Shown: one piece after another, positions 14,312 through 22,009 of the stretch
How the letters are laid out: each line of letters starts with the position of its first letter
How positions within the stretch are numbered: the first letter of the stretch is position 1
NCBI GenBank assembly: GCA_900768045.1
Contig: CAAGBL010000047.1
Coordinates: 1 to 32,083 of the forward strand
Direction of reading: 5' to 3'
Origin: an uncultured Alistipes sp.
GTDB lineage: Bacteria; Bacteroidota; Bacteroidia; Bacteroidales; Rikenellaceae
Length of the DNA: 32,083 nucleotides
Program-made: the position numbers and the translations under genes
The notes under the pieces: generated by a model
What the model saw: the letters and a program-made list of their open reading frames with translations, nothing else
What the model was told of the DNA's origin: nothing
Database searches by the model: none

Positions 14312-14830
14312 ATGAAACAAGCATGTATTTTACTTATGGCAACAATGCTATTTGCGACGCTGCAATGCGGGGCGCAGAAATTCGAGATTAACCGCACAAC
14401 AGTCAACAACTTAGAGCTTAAGCGATATATGGGACGTTGGTACGAGATAGCTCGTTTCGACCACTCATTTGAGCGCAACTTAGGCTATTGCGAGGCCTTC
14501 TATGCCGAGCAGAGTGATGGCAAAATATCGGTAACAAACACGGGCATAAACAGCGAAACAGGCAAGCGCAAAACAGCATACGGTAAGGCCAAGTTAGGAG
14601 ATAGGCCAGGCCAGCTGAAGGTGTCGTTCTTCTGGATATTCTATTCCGACTACAACATTCTCGCCTTGGACGAGGACTACGAGTGGGCACTCATAGGTAG
14701 CAAATCGCCGAAATACCTATGGATACTATCACGCACACGACAGCTCGACAGTGCCACAAAGCGAGAGATATGCGACATTGCCGAGAGGCGCGGGTATGAC
14801 ACACGAAAGCTTATTTGGGTGAAGCAATAG
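14312..14830 (+). CDS. Lipocalin family protein (Blc-like)
   Basis: A 172-residue exported protein. After a signal sequence (MKQACILLMATMLFATLQC, then GA as a likely cleavage site; the Q before Cys makes lipidation doubtful) comes the lipocalin signature YMGRWYEIARFDHSFER. The later strands SFFWIFYSDYNILALDEDY and WILSR are typical of bacterial Blc. Blc proteins bind lysophospholipids or fatty acids at the outer membrane. An in-frame ATG at 14288 exists; 14312 gives a better signal peptide, though the AGGAGG just before it is unusually close (1 nt). The 3' end overlaps the convergent TagF-like gene by 20 bp. Confidence 0.88.
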   Translation: MKQACILLMATMLFATLQCGAQKFEINRTTVNNLELKRYMGRWYEIARFDHSFERNLGYCEAFYAEQSDGKISVTNTGINSETGKRKTAYGKAKLGDRPGQLKVSFFWIFYSDYNILALDEDYEWALIGSKSPKYLWILSRTRQLDSATKREICDIAERRGYDTRKLIWVKQ

Positions 14831-16016
14831 AGTGGTTTTGCATCCACTCGGCTAATGCCTTAGAGGCAACACCTCGCTCTTTAAGACCTAAGCGACTTTT
14901 GAGAAATAGCTCTAAGTCGCTTTTATATTTTTCCTCGTCGAACTTCTCAATGTGCACTTTAAGCTCCTCGATGTTACGAGCCAAGGGGAATGGCAGCTCC
15001 CTAAAGTCGTAGTAGTAGCCACGGTCATACTCCTCAACATCTGTTGCATAGAGCAAGCAGGGACGATTCAACATTGCAAAGTCGAACATCGAACTCGAGT
15101 AGTCAGTAATAAGCATATCACTGATACACAACAACTCCTGCATATCGTGGTAGCGAGTTAGGTCAACAACCGAGGGGTGATTTATTAGCGACGCCGTGTT
15201 GGCCCTACGCAAAAGATTGGGGTGAAGACGCAAGAATACGGTAACCCTTGCACCACCAAACATCTGCTCAAGACGGGGCACCACCTCGCCCCAGTCGATA
15301 CGATAGGGCTCGAGAGAGCCATTACTACGGAACGTAGGGGCATAGAGCACTATGCGACTACCATCTACAAGGTTATAATCTTCGAATATGCGCCTACGCA
15401 CGTTTGCATGTAGCTCCTTGTTGAAGAACATGTCGTTGCGAGGAATACCCTCTTCAAGTATTTCGCCCGAATACCAGAAGCTACGACGTATAAGCTCGGT
15501 ATTTGCCCTACAGCCCGATATCATGAGGTCGCATACCTTGGAGTCACGCTTAGCCTTTTGCACGTAGCTGTATCCGAGTTTATGCTCAACATCACGCTCC
15601 ACCTGCTTAAGGGCTGCTCCACCATGCCACAACATAAGATACTTCTGCTCGGGGCGCTTATGCCAATATGCTCGCCATGGATCAGTACGAGCATTAGTAA
15701 TCAGAAACTCGGCACTCGCCACAGCCTTCAAATATCCCCATGTGCAGAATCGCACACACTTAATGCGGCTATCAACACACGAGATGTCGACACCTCGGCG
15801 GAAAACCCAGATAATCTCCATCTCGGGGTGGTGCTCCAAAAGATACTCGGTAAGGTAGCGAGGATTACAACCATATTGCTTGTAGGTATATGCCCAGCAG
15901 AGCACCCTACCTGGCTTCACCTTAACAAAACAACGCACTATATAAGAGAGCAAATTACCAAACGACTGAAACACTCGATTCAGCCTCCAGCCTATTGCAC
16001 TACTAACTCTACTCAT
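14811..16016 (-). CDS. CDP-glycerol glycerophosphotransferase family (TagB/TagF-like)
   Basis: A 401-residue protein of the CDP-glycerol glycerophosphotransferase family, which moves polyol-phosphate from a CDP donor onto a glycan. Landmarks are YLMLWHGGAALKQVERD, the middle segment EEGIPRNDMFF, VLYAPTFRSNG, FLRLHPN and the donor-binding LITDYSSSMFDFAMLNRP. There are no transmembrane segments; binding to the inner face of the membrane is usual. In Gram-negative bacteria such enzymes decorate LPS or capsule rather than wall teichoic acid. It is divergent from the LicD operon across 97 bp, and that operon encodes a cytidylyltransferase able to make the CDP donor. Confidence 0.88.
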   Translation of the reverse strand: MSRVSSAIGWRLNRVFQSFGNLLSYIVRCFVKVKPGRVLCWAYTYKQYGCNPRYLTEYLLEHHPEMEIIWVFRRGVDISCVDSRIKCVRFCTWGYLKAVASAEFLITNARTDPWRAYWHKRPEQKYLMLWHGGAALKQVERDVEHKLGYSYVQKAKRDSKVCDLMISGCRANTELIRRSFWYSGEILEEGIPRNDMFFNKELHANVRRRIFEDYNLVDGSRIVLYAPTFRSNGSLEPYRIDWGEVVPRLEQMFGGARVTVFLRLHPNLLRRANTASLINHPSVVDLTRYHDMQELLCISDMLITDYSSSMFDFAMLNRPCLLYATDVEEYDRGYYYDFRELPFPLARNIEELKVHIEKFDEEKYKSDLELFLKSRLGLKERGVASKALAEWMQNHSIASPK

Positions 16017-16043
16017 AGCCTACTCTTTGGTTTAATATTTACA

Positions 16044-16051
16044 CAAAGATA
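16044..16051 (-). promoter_or_regulatory. -7 element for the TagF-like gene
   Basis: Minus-strand TATCTTTG, 28 bp before the ATG. There is no exact TTTG at 19-20 bp (a T-rich TTTTCGG is there instead). Confidence 0.45.
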
Positions 16052-16083
16052 GTAATTTTATCACTCATTTCCGAAAAATTTCT

Positions 16084-16091
16084 TAAATTTG
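16084..16091 (+). promoter_or_regulatory. -7 element for the LicD operon
   Basis: TAAATTTG fits TAnnTTTG, 22 bp before the LicD start; no good -33 TTTG is present. With the opposite element at 16044-16051 it makes a compact divergent promoter region. Confidence 0.45.
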
Positions 16092-16113
16092 CAATTATTA
16101 ATAGTGAAACTAT

Positions 16114-16965
16114 ATGAGTGACAATAGTATTACGATTGATGCCGAAAAGCTACGTGAGCGCTACAATCCCGATGGCTCAACTCTACGTCGTGACCAGCTT
16201 GAGCTTTTGGAGATGCTCAAGCATGTAGCTGCGATATGCAAGGAGCACAACATCGAGTGGTGGCTAAGTTCGGGCACACTGCTTGGAGCGGCACGCCACA
16301 AGGGATTTATTCCTTGGGACGACGACATGGATATCGTAATGCTTCGCAAGGATTATCGCCGTCTAAGGCGCATACTACGCAAGATTGACGACAAGGAGTA
16401 TGTGCTGCACGACATGTGTAGCGATGTGGAGTACATCAACTGCTTCGGAAAATATCGCAAGCGTGAGGGAGGCATCGAGTCTGATAGTAGGCGCTACAAC
16501 TACTACAAGTGGCGAGGCATAGGCTTCGACATCTTCACAATCGAACGCACCAACTACTTTGCTGCAAAGGCGGCAAGCACAATATATGGAAACCTACAAC
16601 ACCTAACATCATATATACGTTGGGGCTGGTTGCGCAAGCCACTAATCAGAGCGATTGAGCTACTATGCCTCGGCATGATATTCCCCATATTGCGCCTAAT
16701 AGGTCTTATCAACCCTCACAAGGAGTATCACTACTCGCTGGGCATAGGCTGGGCAAAGTCGACACTCTTTCTTAGCGACACCCTGCCACTTACTACAACG
16801 GAGTTTGAGGGTGTTCAGATGCCTGTGCCCAAGCATACCGACGCCTACCTAAGTCGCATATATGGCAACTGGCGAGAGCTACCCAACGACGAGCAGATAC
16901 GACGCTGCATACACAACAAACAATATATTGCCGAGATATACGGCACTACCCAAACTAAAGAATAA
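16114..16965 (+). CDS. LicD-family phosphotransferase, copy 1
   Basis: A 283-residue LicD/fukutin-type nucleotidyltransferase-fold enzyme. The signature SSGTLLGAARHKGFIPWDDD followed by MDIVM spans residues 52-76, with the metal-binding acidic cluster DDDMD at 69-73. LicD proteins transfer phosphocholine or a polyol-phosphate from a CDP donor to a sugar. No choline kinase or LicC-type cytidylyltransferase is nearby, whereas a glycerol-3-phosphate-type one is, so a polyol-phosphate is the likelier cargo. A hydrophobic stretch at about 180-205 may attach it to the membrane. Its stop overlaps the start of the second copy by one base. Confidence 0.9.
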   Translation: MSDNSITIDAEKLRERYNPDGSTLRRDQLELLEMLKHVAAICKEHNIEWWLSSGTLLGAARHKGFIPWDDDMDIVMLRKDYRRLRRILRKIDDKEYVLHDMCSDVEYINCFGKYRKREGGIESDSRRYNYYKWRGIGFDIFTIERTNYFAAKAASTIYGNLQHLTSYIRWGWLRKPLIRAIELLCLGMIFPILRLIGLINPHKEYHYSLGIGWAKSTLFLSDTLPLTTTEFEGVQMPVPKHTDAYLSRIYGNWRELPNDEQIRRCIHNKQYIAEIYGTTQTKE

Positions 16966-17804
16966 TGACTGAAGAGCATACTCTCAGAGAGAGATATAAC
17001 CCCGAGGGCTCAAAACTACGTCAAAACCAAAAGGAGCTATTGGAGATGCTTATCGACCTTGCAGCGATATGCAAGGAGCATAATATCAAGTGGTGGCTAA
17101 GCTCAGGAACACTGCTCGGAGCAGCACGCCACGAGGGATTTATCCCTTGGGACGACGACATCGATATAGCGTTGCTACGTCGTGACTTCAAGCGTCTACA
17201 ACGCATCTTACTTAAGCTAAATAGCGACAAATATATCTACCACTCGATACACACAGACGCCGAGTACACCAACTTCTATGGTAAGTTTCGCAAGCGTGAG
17301 GGCATATCCCTAACCACAGCAAAGCGCCATAAATATCTAAAATACCGAGGCCCATTTATCGACATATTCTCGATTGAGCGCACAAGCTACTTTGCAGCAC
17401 GAGCCTCAAAAGTGATATACAAAGCCCTGCAGCACCCTACCGTATATATCAAGACGGGGTGGTTGCGCCGACTCATGATACGCCTTGTTGAGTTCCTAAT
17501 GCTCTTTATCATTAACCCAGTGCTTCGCATCGTGGGACTTATAAACCCTCGCAAAGAGTATCACTACGCTTTAGGCATGGCGTGGCCCAAGTCAAGATTT
17601 TATATTGAAGATATACTCCCGCTTAGCACCGCTACGTTTGAAGGCGAGTCAATGCCTGTTCCCAAGGATATGGACGCATACCTTAGCAAGGTATATGGCG
17701 ATTGGCGCACGATGCCCACAGAGGAGGCCATACATCGTAGCATACACTCTGAGGAGTATCGCAAGGAGATATTTAGTAGACAAGCAAATATGGCAAAACC
17801 ATGA
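16965..17804 (+). CDS. LicD-family phosphotransferase, copy 2
   Basis: A 279-residue paralogue of the preceding gene, co-linear along its whole length: SSGTLLGAARHEGFIPWDDD followed by IDIAL, then GLINPRKEYHYALGM and MPVPKDMDAYLSKVYGDWR. The catalytic acidic cluster is intact in both copies, so both are probably active. Two kept copies suggest different acceptor positions or sequential additions (inference). It begins at a TAATG overlap and ends in an ATGA overlap with the fused cytidylyltransferase, so the genes are translationally coupled. Confidence 0.9.
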   Translation: MTEEHTLRERYNPEGSKLRQNQKELLEMLIDLAAICKEHNIKWWLSSGTLLGAARHEGFIPWDDDIDIALLRRDFKRLQRILLKLNSDKYIYHSIHTDAEYTNFYGKFRKREGISLTTAKRHKYLKYRGPFIDIFSIERTSYFAARASKVIYKALQHPTVYIKTGWLRRLMIRLVEFLMLFIINPVLRIVGLINPRKEYHYALGMAWPKSRFYIEDILPLSTATFEGESMPVPKDMDAYLSKVYGDWRTMPTEEAIHRSIHSEEYRKEIFSRQANMAKP

Positions 17805-19153
17805 AAAAGGTTATAACATACGGAACATACGACCTACTACACGAGGGACACATCAACCTATTGCGCCGAGCTAAGGAGCTTGGCGACTACCTAATTGTGG
17901 GCGTGACAAACGATAGCTTTGACCGTGACCGTGGCAAGCTCAATGTGCGCAACAACGTCTTGGAGCGTGTCGAGGCCGTTAAGGCCACAGGATTTGTCGA
18001 CCAGGTAATTATCGAGGATTACATGGGACAAAAAATCGACGACATACTAAAATACGACATCGACATCTTCGCCATAGGCTCCGACTGGGAGGGTAAGTTC
18101 GACTACCTCAAGGAGTTTTGCGAAGTGGTCTACCTACCACGCACCGAGGGCGTATCCTCGACAATGCTACGTGCCAAGAGCGAGACGGTACTTAGCATCG
18201 CCATTGTAGGTTGCGGACGTATCGCCGATAGGTTTGCCTCGGAGAGCAGATATGTCGACGCAGCAAACATTAATGGCGTCTTCGACATCGACGCAGCGAA
18301 AGCCGCAGCCTTCGTTAAGAAGCACAATATTGGCACTCTATTTGGTTCGTTCGAGGAGCTCGTTGAGCACTCCGACGCTGTATATATCGCCACACCTCAC
18401 CAGTGCCACTACTCTCAGGCTAAGTATGCCTTGGAGCATGGTCGTCACGTAATATGCGAAACACCAATGGTGCTACGTGGCCACGAGGCCGAGGGGCTAT
18501 TTGCGATTGCAGAGAGAGAGAATCTAGTGCTACTCGAGGCCAATAAGACAGCCTACTGCCCCGCATTCAACCACCTTATCACGCTCATAAAGAGCGGACT
18601 AATAGGCGATGTTGTGGGTATTGACGCATCGGAGTCAAAGCTCTGGGGCGAGGAGAACCTACGCCGTGAGTTAGATCCTAAGCAGGCGGGAGGCTCGCTC
18701 TACGAGATGGGCTCATACCCATTGCTTCCAATCATCAAACTGCTGGGCACCGAGCACAAAAATATAAACATCTACAGCCGCCTCAACGACAATGGCGTAG
18801 ATGTCTACACTCGAGGCATCATGCAATACAACAGCGCCCTGGCATCGTTCCAGCTCGGCTTAGGGGTAAAGACTGAGGGCAACCTCGTTATTTCGGGCAC
18901 GCAGGGCTACGCCTATGTTCCGTCGCCATGGTGGAAGACCGACTACTTCGAGCTTAGATACGAGGACCAAAATCGCAATAAGAAGTACTTCTATAAGTGG
19001 GACGAGGCGGGACTACGCTACGAGATTCAGGAGTTCGTGTCGTGCATAATAAACAACCGCAGCTACTCGCCACGACTTACGCCACGTGAGAGTATAGCTA
19101 TGGCCCACGTTTTTGAGCAATTTGCCGAGCGTAAAAACTTCTTCGAACTATGA
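17801..19153 (+). CDS. Fused cytidylyltransferase (TagD/GCT-like) and Gfo/Idh/MocA oxidoreductase
   Basis: A 450-residue two-domain protein. Residues 1 to about 127 match glycerol-3-phosphate cytidylyltransferase: GTYDLLHEGH (8-17, with the HxGH nucleotide-binding motif), RGKLNV and RTEGVSST (114-121). Residues about 131-450 form a Gfo/Idh/MocA dehydrogenase: Rossmann motif IAIVGCGRIADRF (133-145), YIATPHQCHY, the EKP-like CETPMV and a C-terminal beta-sheet domain. The two activities would couple making a CDP-polyol with an oxidation or reduction of the polyol or of a sugar precursor. A different fusion with the same logic is known in Haemophilus influenzae (Acs1/Bcs1, IspD-type domain plus reductase, for CDP-ribitol). 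Substrates here are unknown. ATGA overlaps on both sides couple it to LicD2 and the SDR. Confidence 0.88.
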   Translation: MKKVITYGTYDLLHEGHINLLRRAKELGDYLIVGVTNDSFDRDRGKLNVRNNVLERVEAVKATGFVDQVIIEDYMGQKIDDILKYDIDIFAIGSDWEGKFDYLKEFCEVVYLPRTEGVSSTMLRAKSETVLSIAIVGCGRIADRFASESRYVDAANINGVFDIDAAKAAAFVKKHNIGTLFGSFEELVEHSDAVYIATPHQCHYSQAKYALEHGRHVICETPMVLRGHEAEGLFAIAERENLVLLEANKTAYCPAFNHLITLIKSGLIGDVVGIDASESKLWGEENLRRELDPKQAGGSLYEMGSYPLLPIIKLLGTEHKNINIYSRLNDNGVDVYTRGIMQYNSALASFQLGLGVKTEGNLVISGTQGYAYVPSPWWKTDYFELRYEDQNRNKKYFYKWDEAGLRYEIQEFVSCIINNRSYSPRLTPRESIAMAHVFEQFAERKNFFEL

Positions 19154-19884
19154 GACGAGCATTAGTTGTCGGAGGTGCTAATGGCATAGGGCTTGCCATA
19201 GCCACACTCCTTGCCGAGGACGAGAGCTTCGAGCGTGTATATATCGTTGATAGAGCCGATATTGCAGAGGAGCATAAGCACGCAAAGTTCCGATACCATA
19301 AGTTCGACCTTTGTGCTGACGACTACTCGCTGTTCGACACATTCGCCGATGTCGATACGCTGATGATTACCGCCGGCTTTGGACGCTTAGCACACTTTGC
19401 GGATATTGACGAGAGAGATATTGTCGATAGCTTTACGGTAAATGCCTCGGCTGTGATTCGTGTTATCAAACATTTTTACTCTCGAATCAGCGCTAATGAG
19501 GATTTCTATTGCGGCGTTATGGGTAGCATCGCAGGATTTATCTCCTCGCCACTATTTGCCGTCTATGGAGCAACAAAGGCTGCCCTCAAAATATTTATTG
19601 AGAGTGTAAACGTAGAGCTTGAGATGTCGAGCACAACAAACCGCATTCTCAACATCTCGCCAGGCTCGATTAAGGGCACAGCATTCTACAACGGAGCAAA
19701 CGACCTAAGCATAACACGCTCATTAGCCACAGAAATCATCGAGCACCTATGGGCTAAAGACGACCTCTTTATTCCGCAATACGACGATATTTTCAAGGAG
19801 GTGTTAGAGCGTTATCACAACGACTTCCGCAAGGAGGGCCGCCACTCATACGAATACAAGATGAAGAGTGGCAGACTAAAATAG
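19150..19884 (+). CDS. Short-chain dehydrogenase/reductase (SDR)
   Basis: A 244-residue classical SDR: cofactor loop VVGGANGIGLAIA at the N-terminus, TAGFG in the NNAG position, the active-site Ser of GSIAGF, and YGATK with the catalytic Tyr and Lys. The C-terminus is variable, as usual for the substrate pocket. A 4-bp overlap with the fused cytidylyltransferase/oxidoreductase suggests that both reductases act on the same pathway, perhaps making the polyol moiety before or after CDP activation. The substrate is unknown. Confidence 0.88.
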   Translation: MRRALVVGGANGIGLAIATLLAEDESFERVYIVDRADIAEEHKHAKFRYHKFDLCADDYSLFDTFADVDTLMITAGFGRLAHFADIDERDIVDSFTVNASAVIRVIKHFYSRISANEDFYCGVMGSIAGFISSPLFAVYGATKAALKIFIESVNVELEMSSTTNRILNISPGSIKGTAFYNGANDLSITRSLATEIIEHLWAKDDLFIPQYDDIFKEVLERYHNDFRKEGRHSYEYKMKSGRLK

Positions 19885-19899
19885 AAGATACGAAGCACT

Positions 19900-20826
19900 A
19901 TGATAAAGATTTCAATCATTGCACCTATCTATGGTGTTGAACGATATATTGTTAAGTTTGCCGACTCGGTATTGTCGCAAACCTATTCCAACATCGAGTT
20001 CATCTTTGTTAATGATGGCACTAAGGATCGCTCTATGACTCTTCTCGACGAGCTTATAGCGTCAAAGTATGAGCATCTTCGTCCGCAGATAAAGATTGTA
20101 AACAAGGAGAACGGAGGCCTCCCCGCTGCACGACGTACGGGCCTGGAGCACGCCACAGGCGAGTATATTCTGTTTGCCGACTCAGACGACTGGCTTGAGG
20201 TAGATGCTGCGGAGAAGATTATGCGAGAGGCCGAAAGGAGTCATGCCGATATCATATATTTTGACCTTGTAAAGGAGTATGGCCATAAGCAGAGCATAAA
20301 GCGTGAACGAGAGTATAGCGCAGCAACAAAGGAGCTATGGATTGAGAATATATTCAACTACCGCTCATTTGGCTACACCGTAACAAAGTGCTTCCGCAGA
20401 GAGCTCTACACAAACAACAAGATATACACCCCAAAACTCGGCATGCATGAGGATATATACCTCATGACACAGCTAATATTTTATGCCAAGAGCATTGTTC
20501 GTCTTCCAGAGGTGTTGTATCACTATCGCAAGGATAACGAGGCTTCGATGTGTGCAGATGTGCGCCATCGCCGCCATATAGCCTCGTCACGCAACCTTCT
20601 CGACCTATATCACAACTTTAGCGACAGCCTTGCCACAAGTCCTATTCATCGTGTTGCCGATGGCATAGTGTTGCGTGCTGGCTGGCACGCCATGATACAT
20701 CGTGTGGATCTATTCTCTGAGTTTCCATGGCTTGCAAATGCCATTCAACGTGCTAAGCTAAGCACACATTATCGCACACCCCTACTATTCCAGATAATAG
20801 TTAAGATATATGCATGGTCTAAATAA
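19900..20826 (+). CDS. Glycosyltransferase family 2
   Basis: A 308-residue GT-A fold enzyme. IKISIIAPIYGVERYIVK opens the nucleotide-sugar-binding domain, FVNDGTKDRS is the first acidic motif, GLPAARRTGLEHATGEYI is typical, and FADSDDW holds the metal-binding DxD. KLGMHEDIYLMTQL contains the candidate catalytic base (ED). It probably adds a sugar to a surface glycan in the cytoplasm. It is the last gene of the LicD operon, 15 bp after the SDR, and is followed by repeat island C and the second hairpin element. Confidence 0.9.
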   Translation: MIKISIIAPIYGVERYIVKFADSVLSQTYSNIEFIFVNDGTKDRSMTLLDELIASKYEHLRPQIKIVNKENGGLPAARRTGLEHATGEYILFADSDDWLEVDAAEKIMREAERSHADIIYFDLVKEYGHKQSIKREREYSAATKELWIENIFNYRSFGYTVTKCFRRELYTNNKIYTPKLGMHEDIYLMTQLIFYAKSIVRLPEVLYHYRKDNEASMCADVRHRRHIASSRNLLDLYHNFSDSLATSPIHRVADGIVLRAGWHAMIHRVDLFSEFPWLANAIQRAKLSTHYRTPLLFQIIVKIYAWSK

Positions 20827-20852
20827 GTAATTAGTAATAGCTCTAAGAGATT

Positions 20853-20918
20853 AGGGACGAAAGAGACGAAAGGGACAACAACGAAACTCAGCTATCAAAA
20901 AAAATCTCTGTTGTCCCT
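20853..20918. repeat. Repeat island C (9-bp units plus inverted repeat)
   Basis: Three 9-bp units GGGACGAAA, GAGACGAAA, GGGACAACA (about 20854-20880) resemble the units of island B. AGGGACAACA (20871-20880) pairs with TGTTGTCCCT (20909-20918) across a 28-nt loop. It sits 45 bp upstream of the second full hairpin element, the same order as island B and element copy 1. Confidence 0.65.
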
Positions 20919-20962
20919 ATTCCTATCTTCCCCAGCCCCCACCCACGTCAATTAGCGAGCTG

Positions 20963-21091
20963 AATTTGTTGTTAGAAGGGTGCCGAGTGCCACACTCGGC
21001 AAAAATGGCGACGATGGGTAGTACTTTGCGTACGTCCCATTGTCGCCATTTTTTGTTAGGGGCCGCAATCGACCCCTTATCACAACAAATT
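20963..21091. repeat. 129-bp element with terminal inverted repeats, copy 2
   Basis: Terminal inverted repeats begin AATTTGTTGT on both ends (20963-20982 and 21071-21091 inverted). Inside are a small hairpin TGCCGAGT/ACTCGGCA (20981-21001), a long central hairpin with the same GTAC-N5-GTAC loop as copy 1, and a GGGGCCGCAATCGACCCC stem-loop at the right. The right end encodes the last codons and the TGA of the Stealth gene. It lies between convergent operons, as copy 1 does. Confidence 0.75.
21001..21056. terminator. Bidirectional terminator inside element copy 2
   Basis: AAAAATGGCGACGATGGG (21001-21018) pairs with 21036-21053 over 18 positions with a single G-T pair. A T-run follows on each strand. 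It would terminate the LicD-GT2 operon from the left and the LpxL-Stealth operon from the right. Confidence 0.85.
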
Positions 21092-21967
21092 TGTTTCGTA
21101 TTTGGATTTATTGGGCAATGCTCTCTCAAACGAGTCGAGCAACACCGAACGAAGCTCCTCGTAACGCTCCTCGCTAAGCTGAACATCGTTGACACAGACA
21201 AGCTTATGCGTTGGCTGCTCAATAAAGCTACGCAACTTCGACGTAGAGACCACACCCACCGAGAAGTGCTTCTTAGATAGGCGCTCATTTAGAATCTTAC
21301 CCTTTAAGTACATATAGTCGAGGTAGAGATATTGGTTGAGATTCTTTGCCGAGCGAGTAGTTGTCATTGAGTCAACAATCTCATCGCCAATCTGAGAATA
21401 GAGAGCCTTAATCTCGCTCTTAAGCATAGGTGTACACACATGCTGAGGTCGCAAAAATAGCATGCGAGGCTTTAAGCCCAATGCTCTGCGAGCTGTATTG
21501 TCCGAGTTACGGCATATCTTCTTGAACATGTCAAACCAAAAGAGATGATAGCTCATGCCCAATACGCCCCTACCCTCACGGAAGAAATCCGTAGGCTTAC
21601 ACTCCTTTAATGGAAATATATCGTCGTTGAAATAGAGATACTCCTCATCCAGATCCTCGATATTATGCAAGTGCATCTCTATTGGGTTGCAATTGAAGGT
21701 TGGTAGTAGCTGCTCAGGAATAATATCCTTGTGCAGCACAACATTTACCTCATTGCGATTTAGCCACTCGGGCACCTGACTCTCTCCCGATACAACAAGG
21801 TGTACCTTGCGTATAAATGGCATATTCTTCTCGATACCTCTAAACAGGTATTTCAAAGTACCCCAATCTCTAAAACGCTTCTCAAGAATCGGCGTGTTAG
21901 TATGCTTTGCGTACTCGGCTTGCCATACAGGATCCAATCCGTTGACGTATGTTATTACAATATCCAT
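21080..21967 (-). CDS. Stealth-family sugar-phosphate transferase
   Basis: A 295-residue Stealth protein, a family that transfers hexose-1-phosphate (often GlcNAc-1-P) from a UDP-sugar to build phosphodiester-linked capsule; the animal GlcNAc-1-phosphotransferase is related. The opening DIVITYVNGLDPVWQ is conserved region 1. RFRDWGTLKYLFRGIEKNMP, KVHLVVSGESQVPEWL and YLYFNDDIFPL form region 2. The C-terminal conserved regions are present but less exact. The last residues NLL and the TGA stop come from the terminal repeat of the intergenic element, so the native C-terminus may have been altered. It lies 42 bp after the LpxL-like gene with no separate promoter evident. Confidence 0.88.
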   Translation of the reverse strand: MDIVITYVNGLDPVWQAEYAKHTNTPILEKRFRDWGTLKYLFRGIEKNMPFIRKVHLVVSGESQVPEWLNRNEVNVVLHKDIIPEQLLPTFNCNPIEMHLHNIEDLDEEYLYFNDDIFPLKECKPTDFFREGRGVLGMSYHLFWFDMFKKICRNSDNTARRALGLKPRMLFLRPQHVCTPMLKSEIKALYSQIGDEIVDSMTTTRSAKNLNQYLYLDYMYLKGKILNERLSKKHFSVGVVSTSKLRSFIEQPTHKLVCVNDVQLSEERYEELRSVLLDSFERALPNKSKYETNLL

Positions 21968-22009
21968 TACTGCTTAATAAGGTAAAATATGAGGTGCCTA
22001 AGCACATAT

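Noticed and set aside
16114..17804. Phosphocholine decoration as in Haemophilus lic loci
   Set aside because: No choline kinase, choline transporter or LicC-type gene is present; the cytidylyltransferase in the operon is of the glycerol-3-phosphate type.
20966..21280. Plus-strand ORF of 104 codons over the hairpin element
   Set aside because: It reads through the structured element and antisense to the Stealth gene, with no codon bias or family match.
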